From NCBI GenBank assembly GCA_020831845.1, contig JAFIFV010000058.1, positions 1 through 64,000 on the forward strand: a DNA stretch of 64,000 nucleotides, in the 5' to 3' direction. A program made the translations under genes and the position numbers. Origin of the DNA: Ectothiorhodospiraceae bacterium. Lineage in GTDB: Bacteria; Pseudomonadota; Gammaproteobacteria; Nitrococcales; Aquisalimonadaceae. The notes below the pieces were generated by a model. The model searched no databases, was not told the origin of the DNA, and saw nothing but the letters and a program-made list of their open reading frames with translations. Below are positions 41,808 to 50,598 of this stretch, piece after piece. Each line of letters opens with the position of its first letter. The first letter of the stretch is position 1.

Positions 41808-43790
41808 ATGAACGAAAGCAACCCGGTGCTATGGGAACCCGGTCAACAGCAGCTTGAACACAGCCAGATGGCCAGCTACCAGCGCTGGCTGGAGCAGCGG
41901 GGCATCGGCCCGTTTCCTGATTACCAGGCGCTGCACGCCTGGTCGATCAGCGACCTGGAAGCGTTCTGGCAGTCGGTGTGGGATTTCGCCGGCCTGCACG
42001 CCGACACGCTGCCCGAGCGAATGCTGGGCAGCGTGGACATGCCGGGCGCGCGCTGGCTCCCCGGGGCAAGACTGAATTTCGCCCGCAACCTGCTCAAGCA
42101 CGCTCTCGAAGGCGACCTGGAACAGGAGGCGGTGGTCGCCTATGCCGAGGGGCGCCAGGTGGTACGACGCAGCTACGGCGAGCTGCTGGCGGACGTGGGC
42201 GCACTGGAGGCTTTTCTGCGCTCGCGCGGCCTACAAGCTGGCGACCGCGTTGCCGGCCTGGTATGCAACAGCTATGAAACACTGGTGGCAATGCTTGCCA
42301 CGACAAGCCTCGGAGCGGTGTGGAGTTCAGCCTCGCCGGACTTCGGTTCGGAGGCAACACTCGATCGTTTCGGCCAGATCGAACCCAAGGTGCTGATCGC
42401 CGTGAACGGCTACGGTTACGGCGGCAAGACCTTCGAGCGCCGGGAGCAGATCGAGCGGTTGAGCAGCCAACTCCCCGAGCTTGCCCACACGATCGTGATC
42501 CGGCACCTGGAGAACGCCCCGCTGCCAGAGGGCGACCGATTCACCGCCTGGGACGATGCACTGGCCGCCGGCCAGGGCCAGACCCCGAGCTTCACGCCGT
42601 TGCCGGCGGACCACCCCGTCTACATCCTTTATTCCTCCGGCACCACCGGTAAACCGAAGTGCATCGTCCACGGGGCTGGCAACATCCTGCTGAACCACGC
42701 CAAGGAGCTGATGCTGCACGGCGATGTGGCGGGCGCCGGCGACCGCTTCCTTTACTTCACCACTTGCGGCTGGATGATGTGGAACTGGCAGGCATCCGTG
42801 CTGCTGACCGGCGCCACCCTGATTGTCTACGATGGCTCTCCCGCGCAACCGGATGCCGGCATGCTCTGGCGGCTGACGGCGGACGAGAAACTGACCCACT
42901 TCGGCACCAGCGCGCGGTTCCTCGCCAGCTGCAGAAAGCTCGGCTTGACGCCGGGGCGGGATCTGGATCTGAGCCGCCTCAGGGTGGTTTTCTCCACCGG
43001 CTCACCATTGCTGCCCGAGGACTACGACTGGTTTTACGACAATGTTTCCCGAGACGTGCTGCTGGGCTCGATAGCCGGCGGCACGGATATCTGCGGCTGT
43101 TTTGTGGGTAGCAACCCGTTGCTCCCCGTCCGCCGCGGTGAAATCCAGTGCGCCATGCTGGGCGTGGATGCAGTGGCATTCGGCGAGGACGGACAGGCCC
43201 TGGTCCATGACCGCGGTGAACTGGTCTGTCGCAAACCCTTGCCTTCCATGCCGGTCGGGTTCTGGAACGACGAGGACGGCAGCCGCTACCGCGATGCCTA
43301 TTTCGAGACCTTCCCCGGCGTCTGGGCGCATGGCGATTTTGTCCGTTTCACCGAACACGGCGGTGCGATCATCTACGGGCGTTCCGATGCCACCCTGAAC
43401 CCCGGCGGGGTCCGCATCGGTACGGCGGAGATCTACCGGCAGGTCGAGACCATCGACGAGATCAAGGACAGCCTGGTGGTGGGCAGGCCGGTGGAGGGCG
43501 ACGTGGAAGTGGTACTGCTGGTCATGCTGAAGGAAGGCACGACACTGGACCAGTCCCTGAGCCGCACCATCAAGGACCGTATACGGCGCAATGCCAGCCC
43601 GCGTCATGTACCCTCGCGGATCGTTGCGGTCGACGACATCCCCTATACCCGCAGCGGCAAGAAGGTGGAAATCGCCGTTGCCCGCATGCTTCAGGGGGAA
43701 ACCAGGGCAGGCAACCTGGGGGCGCTGGGAAACCCGGAATCCCTGGATGCCATCCGCCATCGGCTGCAGGAGGCGAAACTGCTACCGTGA
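41808..43790 (+). CDS. aacS: Acetoacetyl-CoA synthetase
   Basis: This 660-residue ANL ligase of the acetoacetate-CoA ligase family has the full characteristic length. It contains YSSGTTGKPKCIVHGAGN near residue 280, the family sequence YFTTCGWMMWNWQ, SIAGGTDICGCFVG, and YTRSGKKVE at the C-terminal catalytic Lys. It converts acetoacetate, ATP and CoA to acetoacetyl-CoA, completing 3-hydroxybutyrate activation in the cytoplasm. It is the last gene of the TRAP operon, and a hairpin follows 25 bases after the stop. Confidence 0.93.
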   Translation: MNESNPVLWEPGQQQLEHSQMASYQRWLEQRGIGPFPDYQALHAWSISDLEAFWQSVWDFAGLHADTLPERMLGSVDMPGARWLPGARLNFARNLLKHALEGDLEQEAVVAYAEGRQVVRRSYGELLADVGALEAFLRSRGLQAGDRVAGLVCNSYETLVAMLATTSLGAVWSSASPDFGSEATLDRFGQIEPKVLIAVNGYGYGGKTFERREQIERLSSQLPELAHTIVIRHLENAPLPEGDRFTAWDDALAAGQGQTPSFTPLPADHPVYILYSSGTTGKPKCIVHGAGNILLNHAKELMLHGDVAGAGDRFLYFTTCGWMMWNWQASVLLTGATLIVYDGSPAQPDAGMLWRLTADEKLTHFGTSARFLASCRKLGLTPGRDLDLSRLRVVFSTGSPLLPEDYDWFYDNVSRDVLLGSIAGGTDICGCFVGSNPLLPVRRGEIQCAMLGVDAVAFGEDGQALVHDRGELVCRKPLPSMPVGFWNDEDGSRYRDAYFETFPGVWAHGDFVRFTEHGGAIIYGRSDATLNPGGVRIGTAEIYRQVETIDEIKDSLVVGRPVEGDVEVVLLVMLKEGTTLDQSLSRTIKDRIRRNASPRHVPSRIVAVDDIPYTRSGKKVEIAVARMLQGETRAGNLGALGNPESLDAIRHRLQEAKLLP

Positions 43791-43814
43791 GCCCGTGCCG
43801 AGGGCACTCCGCCG

Positions 43815-43864
43815 TTGCGGGACTCGTTGCCGGCTTCTTCAGCAGCGAGTAACGAGGCCCGCAA
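43815..43864 (+). terminator. Hairpin after acetoacetyl-CoA synthetase gene
   Basis: TTGCGGGACTCGTT (43815-43828) pairs with AACGAGGCCCGCAA (43851-43864) with one mismatch around a 22-base loop. It lacks a T-run, so Rho-independent function is uncertain, but the position after the last gene of the operon fits a 3' end. Confidence 0.45.
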
Positions 43865-43977
43865 TCAGCACCACAGCCATGGCCCGGACGGCGCCATGCA
43901 TGCTCCCCAGGGCAGCGACCAGACACCCGCGAAGGTTGGCAATTCGCGGTCCACGTCACAGTCCGGGCCATTCTCCC

Positions 43978-44016
43978 TTGCTATCGTTTCGCTCAATGAA
44001 TGCGATAGTTTATATT
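43978..44016 (+). promoter_or_regulatory. Putative pilB promoter region
   Basis: A local AT-rich segment holds TATATT (44011-44016) as a possible -10. CTATCG (43981-43986) and CGATAG (44003-44008) form a 6-base inverted repeat just upstream that could bind a regulator. The -35 match is poor, so this call rests mainly on position and composition. Confidence 0.35.
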
Positions 44017-44039
44017 GCGTTCAACTGCCTGCAGCCCCC

Positions 44040-44100
44040 GACAGTCGCGAGCCACCCCGGTAACCGGGGTGACGATGGTCCGCTGTCCCGGAGGGCACAG
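44040..44100 (+). other. Structured 5' leader of pilB
   Basis: GACAG (44040-44044) can pair with CTGTC (44083-44087), enclosing a perfect 8-base stem CACCCCGG/CCGGGGTG with loop TAA (44053-44071). A competing stem CTGTCCC/GGGCACAG uses the same bases (44083-44100). The two are mutually exclusive, which is how a regulatory leader would switch. Part of it (GGGGTGACGATGG) recalls the 3' half of the c-di-GMP-I riboswitch, but the conserved 5' half is absent. Confidence 0.4.
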
Positions 44101-44132
44101 CAGCGGCGACGACAACAAGACGAGCAAATTGA

Positions 44133-45857
44133 ATGGCGATTGCGAATCCGACAATCAGGCTCAGCGGTCTCGCCGGCCGCCTGGTCAGGGACGGACTGCT
44201 CGAAGAAGAAGCGGCAAAGTCCGCCATTGACGCCGCGCGCAAGGCCAAGCAGCCCCTGGTTGCCCACCTGGTTGATCACAGGATCCTCTCGGCCGCCGAT
44301 CTCGCGACGGCCGCGGCAGCCGAGTTCGGCGTGCCCCTGCTCGATCTCAACTGCATGGAACTGGACCCTGCCGTCACCGGCCTGGTCAGCGAGAAGTTGA
44401 TACGGCACCACCATGCCCTGCCCTTGTTCAAGCGCGGCAAGCGACTGTTCGTCGCGGTCTCCGATCCGACCAACCTGGACGCGCTGGACGAATTCAAATT
44501 CCACTGTGGGCTAACCACGGACCCGGTCCTGGTGGAGCAGGACAAGCTGACCCGCGCCATCGACAAGGCGATGGACGCCCAGGACACCAATTTCGGGTCC
44601 GAGGAACTGGACGAGGATCTGGACAACCTCGCCATCTCCGGCGGCGACGAGGTGGAAAACGCATCCGGCGACGTCAGCGAGAGCGAGGCCGACGACGCGC
44701 CGGTCGTGCGTTTCGTCAACAAGGTTCTGCTGGACGCCATCAAGAAGGGTGCCTCGGATATCCACTTCGAGCCGTACGAAAAGAGCTTCCGGGTGCGTTT
44801 TCGCCAGGACGGCATGTTGCGCAACGTGGCCAGTCCCCCACTGGGCCTGGCGCCGCGTATCTCCGCCCGACTCAAGGTCATGTCGAGAATGGACATCGCG
44901 GAGCGGCGCGTGCCCCAGGACGGGCGTATCAAGATGAAGCTCTCCAAGAAGCGGGCCATCGACTTCCGTGTGAACTCCTGCCCCACGCTGTTCGGCGAAA
45001 AGATCGTACTGCGCATACTCGACCCGAGCAGTGCGATGCTGGGCATTGATGTACTGGGCTATGAGGAAGTCCAGAAGGAGCGGTTCCTGGAAGCCATCTC
45101 CAAGCCGTACGGCATGGTGCTGGTCACCGGTCCGACCGGCAGCGGTAAAACGGTCTCGCTGTATACCGCACTGAATATCCTGAACACCGAGGATCGCAAC
45201 ATCTCCACCGTCGAGGATCCGGTGGAAATCAACCTGCAGGGCATCAACCAGGTCAACCTCAACGTCAAGGCGGGGCTGACTTTTGCCTCGGCACTGCGTT
45301 CCTTCCTGCGCCAGGACCCGGACATCATCATGGTGGGGGAAATCCGCGACCTGGAAACCGCGGAAATCGCGGTCAAGGCGGCTCAGACAGGGCACCTGGT
45401 GCTGTCTACGCTGCACACCAACGACGCCCCGCAGACGCTGACGCGACTGGCGAACATGGGCGTACCGCCCTACAACATCGCCTCCTCGGTGCATCTGATC
45501 ATCGCCCAGCGCCTGGCCCGGCGACTCTGCAACAACTGCAAGGAGCCCATCGACGTACCGCGCGAGGCGCTGCTCGAGGAGGGGTTTACCGATGCCGATC
45601 TGGCGGAGAACCCGACCTTCTACGCCCCCAAGGGCTGCGACCAGTGCGCCCTCGGCTACAAGGGGCGGGTGGGTATCTATCAGGTGATGCCGGTATCCGA
45701 AGAGATGGGACGCATCATCATGGAAGGCGGAAACTCCCTCCAGCTGGCCGAACAGGCGAAGAAGGAGGGCATCAACGACCTTCGGCGCTCGGGCCTGATG
45801 AAGGTACTGCAGGGCATGACCAGCATCGACGAAGTCAACCGCGTCACCAAGGACTAA
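44133..45857 (+). CDS. pilB: Type IV pilus assembly ATPase PilB
   Basis: This 574-residue hexameric extension ATPase has an N-terminal MshEN-like domain (RLSGLAGRLVRDGLLEEE, about 10-75). Then come Walker A GPTGSGKT near 333, the Asp/His boxes (MVGEIRDLETAEIA and LSTLHTNDAPQTLTRL) and a zinc-binding pair CNNC (near 466) and CDQC (near 503). It powers pilin polymerisation at the inner membrane with PilC. It heads the run pilB-pilC-pilD-coaE-zapD-yacG; pilA is not in the window. The N-terminal domain departs from the c-di-GMP-binding consensus at several positions, so direct ligand binding is doubtful. Confidence 0.95.
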   Translation: MAIANPTIRLSGLAGRLVRDGLLEEEAAKSAIDAARKAKQPLVAHLVDHRILSAADLATAAAAEFGVPLLDLNCMELDPAVTGLVSEKLIRHHHALPLFKRGKRLFVAVSDPTNLDALDEFKFHCGLTTDPVLVEQDKLTRAIDKAMDAQDTNFGSEELDEDLDNLAISGGDEVENASGDVSESEADDAPVVRFVNKVLLDAIKKGASDIHFEPYEKSFRVRFRQDGMLRNVASPPLGLAPRISARLKVMSRMDIAERRVPQDGRIKMKLSKKRAIDFRVNSCPTLFGEKIVLRILDPSSAMLGIDVLGYEEVQKERFLEAISKPYGMVLVTGPTGSGKTVSLYTALNILNTEDRNISTVEDPVEINLQGINQVNLNVKAGLTFASALRSFLRQDPDIIMVGEIRDLETAEIAVKAAQTGHLVLSTLHTNDAPQTLTRLANMGVPPYNIASSVHLIIAQRLARRLCNNCKEPIDVPREALLEEGFTDADLAENPTFYAPKGCDQCALGYKGRVGIYQVMPVSEEMGRIIMEGGNSLQLAEQAKKEGINDLRRSGLMKVLQGMTSIDEVNRVTKD

Positions 45858-45876
45858 TCAGCAAGGGATAACAACA

Positions 45877-47100
45877 ATGGCACAGAAGGCGGCCAAACTT
45901 CCCACTTTCGTATGGGAAGGCACGGACAAGCGGGGCGAAAAGGTCAAGGGAGAGGCTCAGGCGGCCAATGTGACGCTGATGAAGGCGGAACTGCGACGTC
46001 AGGGCATCGCCCCCAAGGCCGTCCGCAAGAAATCGGCGCTGGCCTCCATGGGCAAGCGCAAGAAGAAGATCACGGCCGGCGACATCGCGGTCTTCAGCCG
46101 CCAGCTCGCCACCATGATGGGAGCCGGTGTGCCGCTGGTACAGGGCCTGGACATCGTAGGACGCGGCCACGAAAACCCAGCCATGCAGGACCTTGTCATG
46201 GCGATCAAGGCAGATGTGGAAGGCGGCACCAACCTGAGTGAAGCGCTGGGCAAGCACCCACGCCATTTCAATGAGCTGTTCTGCAACCTGGTGGAAGCCG
46301 GTGAATCGGCCGGTGTGCTGGATACGCTGCTGGACAAGCTGGCAACGTACCTCGAAAAGACTGAATCCATCAAGAAGAAGATCAAGAAGGCCCTGTTCTA
46401 TCCCGCCGCGGTGCTGGTGGTAGCCTTCGCCGTGACCGCAATCCTGCTGTATTTCGTGGTACCCCAGTTCGAGTCGCTGTTCACCGGTTTCGGGGCCGAC
46501 CTTCCGGTATTCACCCAGTTCGTACTGCGTCTCTCCTACTTGATGCAGGACTACGGCCTGTTCATGCTGATCGGCCTGGTGGCAGCCATCCTCCTGTTTG
46601 CTGAGGCCAAGAAACGCTATCCGGCGGTGACGCACTTCCTCCAGCGGGCAGCGTTAAAGCTGCCGGTGATCGGAGAAATTCTGCACAAGGCCGCCATCGC
46701 ACGCTATGCACGCACGCTATCGACCATGTTTGCGGCAGGGGTGCCGTTGGTTGAGGCGCTTGAATCCGTGGCCGGTGCCACGGGTAACGTGGTGTACTCC
46801 GAAGCCGTCCTGGAAATGCGGGAACAGGTGGCCAGCGGCCAGCAGTTGCAGATGGCAATGAAACTGGCCAACCTGTTCCCGAACATGGTGATCCAGATGA
46901 CCGCGATCGGCGAGGAATCCGGATCCCTGGACAGCATGCTGGCCAAGGTGGCGGACTTCTACGAGGAAGAAGTGGACAACATGATCGACAGCCTGAGCAG
47001 CCTGCTGGAGCCGATGATCATGGTCATCCTCGGCGTGCTGGTGGGGGGCCTGGTGGTGGCCATGTATCTGCCGATCTTCCAGATGGGTCAGGTGATCTGA
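45877..47100 (+). CDS. pilC: Type IV pilus inner-membrane platform PilC
   Basis: This 407-residue polytopic protein of the GspF/PilC family has duplicated cytoplasmic domains, each starting with FSRQLATMMGAGVPLVQGL and YARTLSTMFAAGVPLVEAL. Three membrane helices are visible (PAAVLVVAFAVTAILLYFVVP, GLFMLIGLVAAILLF and LEPMIMVILGVLVGGLVVAMYLP, the last at the C-terminus). It transmits PilB motion to the growing pilus. It begins 19 bases after pilB, and pilD follows after one base. Confidence 0.95.
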   Translation: MAQKAAKLPTFVWEGTDKRGEKVKGEAQAANVTLMKAELRRQGIAPKAVRKKSALASMGKRKKKITAGDIAVFSRQLATMMGAGVPLVQGLDIVGRGHENPAMQDLVMAIKADVEGGTNLSEALGKHPRHFNELFCNLVEAGESAGVLDTLLDKLATYLEKTESIKKKIKKALFYPAAVLVVAFAVTAILLYFVVPQFESLFTGFGADLPVFTQFVLRLSYLMQDYGLFMLIGLVAAILLFAEAKKRYPAVTHFLQRAALKLPVIGEILHKAAIARYARTLSTMFAAGVPLVEALESVAGATGNVVYSEAVLEMREQVASGQQLQMAMKLANLFPNMVIQMTAIGEESGSLDSMLAKVADFYEEEVDNMIDSLSSLLEPMIMVILGVLVGGLVVAMYLPIFQMGQVI

Positions 47101-47101
47101 T

Positions 47102-47968
47102 TTGCTTGAGCTGATCACCGCGTCTCCGACGCTGCTCATCGCGCTGGTCTTCGTGCTCGGCTTGCTGGTGGGCAGCTTTCTCAACGTCGTCATCCTGCGA
47201 TTGCCCCGCATGCTGGAACAGGAATGGCGGCAGCAGGCCCAGGAGACCCTGGGCCTCAACGAGCACGCTCCGGCGACACGGATAGGGCTGGCCCGTCCTG
47301 CCTCCCATTGTCCTTCCTGCGGCCACCGCATCAGGCCGTGGGAGAATATCCCCGTGGTCAGCTGGCTGGCGTTGCGCGGGCGCTGCAGCAACTGCAACGC
47401 CCGCATCAGTGTTCGTTATCCTCTGGTGGAATTGCTGACTGCCTGCCTGTCAGCCATCGTGGCCTGGCAGTTCGGGTGGGGCTGGGAACTGGTCGCCGGC
47501 CTTTCCCTGACCTGGATACTGATCGCACTTTCCGGCATCGACTTCGACACACAGTTGTTGCCTGATACCATCACCCTTTCTGGTTTATGGCTGGGGCTTG
47601 CATTCAGTCTGGTTCCCGTCTTCGCTGACCCTGCCGAAGCCATACTGGGCGCCATCGCCGGCTATCTGAGCCTGTGGCTGGTGTTCCACGGCTTCCGTCT
47701 GGTCACCGGCAAGGAGGGGATGGGTTATGGCGATTTCAAGCTGCTGGCCCTGCTCGGCGCCTGGCTTGGTTGGAGCGCTCTGCCCGTGATCATACTGCTT
47801 TCCGCACTGGTCGGTGCCGTGGCCGGTATCACGATGATCGCCGCCCTTGGGAGGGACCGCCAACTGCCGATCCCGTTCGGCCCCTACCTGGCCGGTGCCG
47901 GTTGGCTGGCATTGCTGTGGGAGGACGCCCTGGTCGGTGCATACCTCCGTTGGTCAGGGCTCGGATAA
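47102..47968 (+). CDS. pilD: Prepilin peptidase/N-methyltransferase PilD
   Basis: This 288-residue bifunctional inner-membrane enzyme cleaves prepilin leaders and methylates the new N-terminus. The zinc-type Cys pairs CPSC (near 71) and CSNC (near 95) and the GxGD-family aspartates in SGIDFDTQ and GMGYGDFK are present, within eight predicted membrane helices. The start codon is TTG one base after the pilC stop, with no good alternative nearby. The stop codon overlaps the ATG of coaE by one base (TAATG), so translation is coupled. Confidence 0.94.
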   Translation: MLELITASPTLLIALVFVLGLLVGSFLNVVILRLPRMLEQEWRQQAQETLGLNEHAPATRIGLARPASHCPSCGHRIRPWENIPVVSWLALRGRCSNCNARISVRYPLVELLTACLSAIVAWQFGWGWELVAGLSLTWILIALSGIDFDTQLLPDTITLSGLWLGLAFSLVPVFADPAEAILGAIAGYLSLWLVFHGFRLVTGKEGMGYGDFKLLALLGAWLGWSALPVIILLSALVGAVAGITMIAALGRDRQLPIPFGPYLAGAGWLALLWEDALVGAYLRWSGLG

Positions 47969-48576
47969 TGTCGCGCCGTGTTTATACGGTCGGGCTGACC
48001 GGTGGCATTGCAAGCGGAAAGACGGCAGTCTCCGACCGTTTGAAGGCCCTGGGCGCGGACATTATCGACGCCGACGTGGCTGCACGGGCGGTGGTCGAGC
48101 CGGGAGAGCCCGCCCTTGAAGAACTCACCCGGGAATTCGGCCCCACCATATTGCAGGCGGACGGCACCCTGGACCGCGCCGCGCTGCGGCGACAGGTTTT
48201 CGGGGATACCGCCGCACGCAAGCGCCTCGAAGCCATACTCCATCCGAAGATTCGCGAATGGCTAATGCAGCGGCTGGAAGCCTCTCCCGGCCCCTACGCC
48301 GTACTGGTGGTCCCGCTGCTTGTGGAAGGTGGGCTCGTGGACCTGGTAGACCGCGTCCTGGTCGTCGACGTCCCCGAAACGGTACAGCTTGAACGCCTGG
48401 TCCGGCGTGACGGCAGTGATGAACAACAAGCGCGGGCGATCCTCGCCGCCCAGGCCGGCAGGGACCAACGTCTGGCACGCGCCGACGACGTCCTCGACAA
48501 CACCGCCCCTCTGGAGGATCTGGACGCCCGTGTCGAGGAACTGCATCGACGCTATCTGGCGCTTGGCGGTTGGTAA
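47968..48576 (+). CDS. coaE: Dephospho-CoA kinase
   Basis: This 202-residue P-loop kinase performs the last step of coenzyme A synthesis. It has Walker A GLTGGIASGKT at the N-terminus, IDADVAAR with the substrate-binding Asp, and VVPLLVEGG and VVDVPETVQLERL typical of CoaE. The frame is open for another 98 codons upstream, but that part overlaps pilD, and the ATG at 47968 begins the conserved domain. Linkage to pilD is common in gammaproteobacteria. Confidence 0.95.
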   Translation: MSRRVYTVGLTGGIASGKTAVSDRLKALGADIIDADVAARAVVEPGEPALEELTREFGPTILQADGTLDRAALRRQVFGDTAARKRLEAILHPKIREWLMQRLEASPGPYAVLVVPLLVEGGLVDLVDRVLVVDVPETVQLERLVRRDGSDEQQARAILAAQAGRDQRLARADDVLDNTAPLEDLDARVEELHRRYLALGGW

Positions 48577-48627
48577 GAACGGTGAACGTGCGCGACAATG
48601 GGCGAAATGGGCACTGAAGGATGACTG

Positions 48628-49416
48628 ATGGGCGGAGGCCAGATCGACGAACACGCAATGCGCTTCGAGCAGCCTTTGAGCGAGCGCATCCGCACGATGA
48701 TGCGACTGGAGTTCCTGTTCGAGCAAAGTCGCTTCGCCATCGCCGGTGACGAGGAATGGCACAGCCGCCTCGCCATCGCGACGCTGGCGGAAGTGCTGGA
48801 GGTGCTCGCCCGGGGTGATCTGAAGTCCGAGTTGATCAAGGAACTGGAGCGGGTCACGGGTACCCTGCAGCAGCTGAAGGACAACCCCAGCGTTGATTCG
48901 GACCGCCTACAGTACGTGGTCGACCAATGCAATGACCTGCTGGAGCGCCTGCGGCTGCACAATGGCCCGCTAGGGGCGGCGCTGCGACAGGACGAGTTCC
49001 TGGCCAGCATCATGCAGCGCAGCGGCATCGCCGGCGGCACCTGCGCCTTCGACCTGCCGGGTTACCATCGCTGGTTGCAGCGCCCCGCGGAACAACGTCG
49101 CCAGGCACTGGAGAACTGGTATTCGGCACTGGAGACCGTCCGCCTGTCCTCGCGGTTGATACTGCAACTGATTCGGGACAGCGCCGCGCCCCGCAACCAG
49201 ACGGCCCGTGACGGCACCTACCAACGCAACCTCGAGAAAGGCAACAGCTACCAGCTCATCTGTGTGGAATTGCCACCGGACAGCCCCTATTTCGCCGAGA
49301 TCAGCGGCAGCAAACACTTCATCACGGTACGTTTCATGGAACAGGCGCCAAATGGGGACCGCCCGTCCCAGACCGTCCGCGACGTGGATTTCCTGCTTCG
49401 CTGTTGCGGTCTCTGA
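48628..49416 (+). CDS. zapD: Cell division protein ZapD
   Basis: This 262-residue cytoplasmic protein promotes bundling of FtsZ filaments. The first conserved block FEQPLSERIRTMMRLEFLFEQ and the later FDLPGYHRWLQRPAEQR and RFMEQ are diagnostic. It is mostly helical, with a C-terminal beta-strand domain. It sits between coaE and yacG, the standard gammaproteobacterial order. The first ATG at 48628 has GGATG-type spacing; another Met 11 codons in is possible. Confidence 0.93.
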   Translation: MGGGQIDEHAMRFEQPLSERIRTMMRLEFLFEQSRFAIAGDEEWHSRLAIATLAEVLEVLARGDLKSELIKELERVTGTLQQLKDNPSVDSDRLQYVVDQCNDLLERLRLHNGPLGAALRQDEFLASIMQRSGIAGGTCAFDLPGYHRWLQRPAEQRRQALENWYSALETVRLSSRLILQLIRDSAAPRNQTARDGTYQRNLEKGNSYQLICVELPPDSPYFAEISGSKHFITVRFMEQAPNGDRPSQTVRDVDFLLRCCGL

Positions 49417-49455
49417 ACCAGGCGGCGCCACCAAATTCCGTATCGGGTTGAAGCG

Positions 49456-49653
49456 ATGACGCAGATAATTCACTGTCCTACCTGCAGGGCTCCGGTCGAG
49501 TGGAGCGAACGCGCCCGCTGGCGGCCTTTCTGTAGCGAACGCTGCAAGCTGATCGATCTGGGCGCCTGGCTCAAGGAAGAAAACACGATACCGGGCATCG
49601 AGCTGCCGGAGGAACTGCTGGAAGAATTCAAGGATGAGGAACCACGCCGCTGA
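49456..49653 (+). CDS. yacG: Zinc-binding DNA gyrase inhibitor YacG
   Basis: This 65-residue protein binds one zinc ion through CPTC and CSERC, which together with [17 protein letters not shown] form the YacG signature. The acidic C-terminal tail ([11 protein letters not shown]) is typical. It binds GyrB and blocks DNA binding in E. coli. It is convergent with the Nudix gene, 14 bases between stop codons. Confidence 0.93.
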   Translation: MTQIIHCPTCRAPVEWSERARWRPFCSERCKLIDLGAWLKEENTIPGIELPEELLEEFKDEEPRR

Positions 49654-49667
49654 GCGGCAGCCGCTCC

Positions 49668-50594
49668 CTACCAGAACGCGGATATCGCGGCGATGCCCTG
49701 GCCGCGTGCCCTGGACACAGCCGGCAGGTCACTTTCGGACATGCCGCCCAGTGCGTAGACGGGGCGTGGGAAATCCCGAACCAGCCTCGCAAAACGGTCC
49801 AGGCCCATGCCTTCTTCACCAGGGTGACTGCGGGTGGACGAGACGGGGCCCAGGACGACGAAATCCACATCAATGCGCAGAGCGTGCGCAAGTTCCTCGG
49901 CACCGTGACAGGACGCCGCCACCAGCGAACCCTTCGGCAACGGCCTGGCGGCAAGCGCCATCAGGCGGTGATGATGCAGATGAACCCCGACTCCGAGCTT
50001 CCAGGCCAGTCTCGGATCGGCGTTCACCAGAAGCTGAGCCCCGGCAGCCCGGGCAAGTTCAGCTGCGCGCTCGGCCACCGTCCGGTAGGCAGCATCGTCC
50101 AATTCATGGGCGCGGAGCTGAACCAGCCGATGACCTTCTTCCAGCCGCTGCTCGAAGGCCGCGAGGAACGTTGCGGCATCCGACAGGGACGGCGTGATCA
50201 GGTAACGCTCCGGCAACTGCAGTGCCTGAGTGATCGGCTGATTGGCAACGGGAAAGACGTACTCGCCCAGCGCCGATTGCGGCACCCAGCGCAGAGGTTG
50301 CTGCTCCAGCCCTGACGGCTCGCCGCTGAAACGCTTCACCCGCCAGACATCCAGCAGCACCCGCTTGTCACCGTAATCATGCGGAACACGGATCAGCGGC
50401 ACCATGTCGGTGGGCTCGATACCGATCTCTTCCAGCAATTCCCGCCGCAACGCCTGCTCAACGGTCTCGTCTGCCTCCAGCTTGCCTCCAGGGAACTCCC
50501 ACAGGCCACCCTGGTGTGCGTCATCGGGGCGGCGCGTAATCAGTACCCGGCCCTGATCATCCTCCACCACCCCGACTGCGACATGCACCGTCAT
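49668..50594 (-). CDS. mutT: Nudix hydrolase fused to ThiE-like domain
   Basis: This two-domain protein has about 308 residues. The first 130 hold a MutT-type Nudix box G-x5-E-x7-REL-x-EE-x-G ([18 protein letters not shown] onward). The rest is a TIM-barrel of the thiamine-phosphate synthase (TenI/ThiE) family ([36 protein letters not shown]). The Nudix half is expected to hydrolyse oxidised dGTP or similar; the ThiE half may be a substrate-binding or degenerate domain. The ATG at 50594 was chosen because the upstream one at 50630 overlaps argJ. The gene follows argJ by 4 bases. Confidence 0.87.
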   Translation of the reverse strand: MTVHVAVGVVEDDQGRVLITRRPDDAHQGGLWEFPGGKLEADETVEQALRRELLEEIGIEPTDMVPLIRVPHDYGDKRVLLDVWRVKRFSGEPSGLEQQPLRWVPQSALGEYVFPVANQPITQALQLPERYLITPSLSDAATFLAAFEQRLEEGHRLVQLRAHELDDAAYRTVAERAAELARAAGAQLLVNADPRLAWKLGVGVHLHHHRLMALAARPLPKGSLVAASCHGAEELAHALRIDVDFVVLGPVSSTRSHPGEEGMGLDRFARLVRDFPRPVYALGGMSESDLPAVSRARGQGIAAISAFW

Positions 50595-50598
50595 GAGA

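Larger units (their letters stand above)
43791..44132. other. 342-base region between aacS and pilB
   Basis: The region contains an aacS 3' hairpin (43815-43864), an AT-rich promoter-like zone around 43978-44016 and a structured pilB leader (44040-44100). No ORF with a good ribosome-binding site was seen in it. Confidence 0.5.

Noticed and set aside
44040-44100. Calling the pilB leader a c-di-GMP-I (GEMM) riboswitch
   Set aside because: Only the 3' segment resembles the family. The conserved 5' half with its CAAA and GCAAAGC motifs is not present, so only a structured leader is reported.
47674-47967. N-terminal 98-codon extension of coaE
   Set aside because: It lies entirely inside pilD in another frame, and the CoaE fold starts at the ATG at 47968.
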